Assembly (NCBI RefSeq): GCF_025567045.1
Contig: NZ_JAOQJK010000005.1
Coordinates: 186,001 to 250,000, forward strand
DNA: 64,000 nucleotides
DNA from: Barnesiella propionica
GTDB taxonomy: Bacteria; Bacteroidota; Bacteroidia; Bacteroidales; Barnesiellaceae
Direction: 5' to 3'
This document shows positions 63,773 to 64,000 of the stretch, piece after piece. The notes below the pieces were generated by a model that was given only the letters and a program-made list of their open reading frames with translations, was not told the DNA's origin and did no database searches. Positions within the stretch are counted from its first letter, which is position 1. The number at the start of each line of letters is the position of its first letter. Made by a program: the position numbers and the translations under genes.

Positions 63773-64000
63773 TAAGATAATGAATGGTTTATAACTCGGT
63801 ATAAGCTTAACAGGCAGAGATATGGTGAAAAATGAAAATTTTATGCCGGACATCGGTTTTGATATTGTAATTTTGTAACTTAGCATGGTGAACTAACAGC
63901 ACGCGATAGACGCATTCATAGGGTATATCTTAGACAGCGATATACAGATAGATTTCAAAAACGATATTTGAAATTATGAAGTACAAAGAATTTCACAAAT
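63773..64000 (+). promoter_or_regulatory. Promoter region and start of a further gene at the right edge
   Basis: TAATTTTG (63868-63875) is a TAnnTTTG box. An ATG at 63976 opens a frame (MKYKEFHK...) that runs to the window end after eight codons. Too short to assign. Confidence 0.35.

Noticed and set aside
1..64000. CRISPR arrays, tRNA and rRNA genes, insertion sequences
   Set aside because: No regularly spaced repeats, no clover-leaf or rRNA sequence and no transposase frame were seen in any gap by eye.

Overview
The window comes from the chromosome of a Bacteroidales bacterium (Bacteroides/Parabacteroides/Coprobacter-like; species not assigned). The evidence is the gene order of the division and cell-wall (dcw) cluster, a GlsA/GlsB glycine-lipid pair, a 2-oxoacid:ferredoxin oxidoreductase pair, a PduO-type cobalamin adenosyltransferase, many TAnnTTTG -7 promoter boxes typical of the phylum, and a Bacteroides-type integrase and mobilization module. 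I found no rRNA, tRNA or CRISPR array.

Layout. (1) 1-5140: a ROK-family regulator (cut by the left edge) diverges from a three-gene operon: an exported DUF4434 protein, a sugar-porter MFS permease and an N-acylglucosamine 2-epimerase. It ends in a strong terminator and looks like an amino-sugar/sialate-type catabolic unit. (2) about 5301-30394: a roughly 25 kb integrated mobilizable element. A 25-nt direct repeat with two mismatches lies at both ends. The right end carries the tyrosine integrase, a small membrane protein, an excisionase-like HTH protein, a DUF3987 protein, a zinc-finger primase-like protein, an oriT-like palindrome cluster and a MobV relaxase. The left end carries a TPR-HEPN (LA2681-type) protein with an AAA ATPase, a plausible defence pair. 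(3) Between these arms, 9177-23311, lies the cargo: five tandem minus-strand operons plus an AraC regulator. They encode five exported flavodoxin-like proteins (four lipoproteins), a TatA/TatC translocase, two twin-arginine proteins (an aldo/keto reductase and a DUF6282 hydrolase), a CMD-cupin protein, an M20 amidohydrolase, an SDR, a RibD-type reductase, a lipoprotein alpha/beta hydrolase and an acetyltransferase. (4) 30479-48661: housekeeping genes on the minus strand, ending in the dcw cluster rsmH-ftsL-ftsI-murE-mraY-murD-ftsW-murG-murC-ftsQ-ftsA-ftsZ followed by yqeY and serS. (5) 48941-63772: glsA-glsB, a WG-repeat lipoprotein, a GIN-domain protein, dusB, a possible small RNA, an M16 peptidase, RNase H, a TPR lipoprotein, aroK, an alanine-dehydrogenase-like protein, korAB and an SLC13-type permease.

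The most unusual part is the cargo. It looks like an envelope redox module travelling with its own Tat translocase: flavodoxins anchored outside the inner membrane, cofactor-dependent reductases and hydrolases, and a linked AraC regulator. Four of the five operons begin with copies of the same roughly 70-bp palindrome-plus-promoter cassette, and the fifth has a different palindrome over its promoter. A second AraC-type gene in the module has lost its DNA-binding half exactly where one cassette copy begins. The function of the module is inferred from families and context only.
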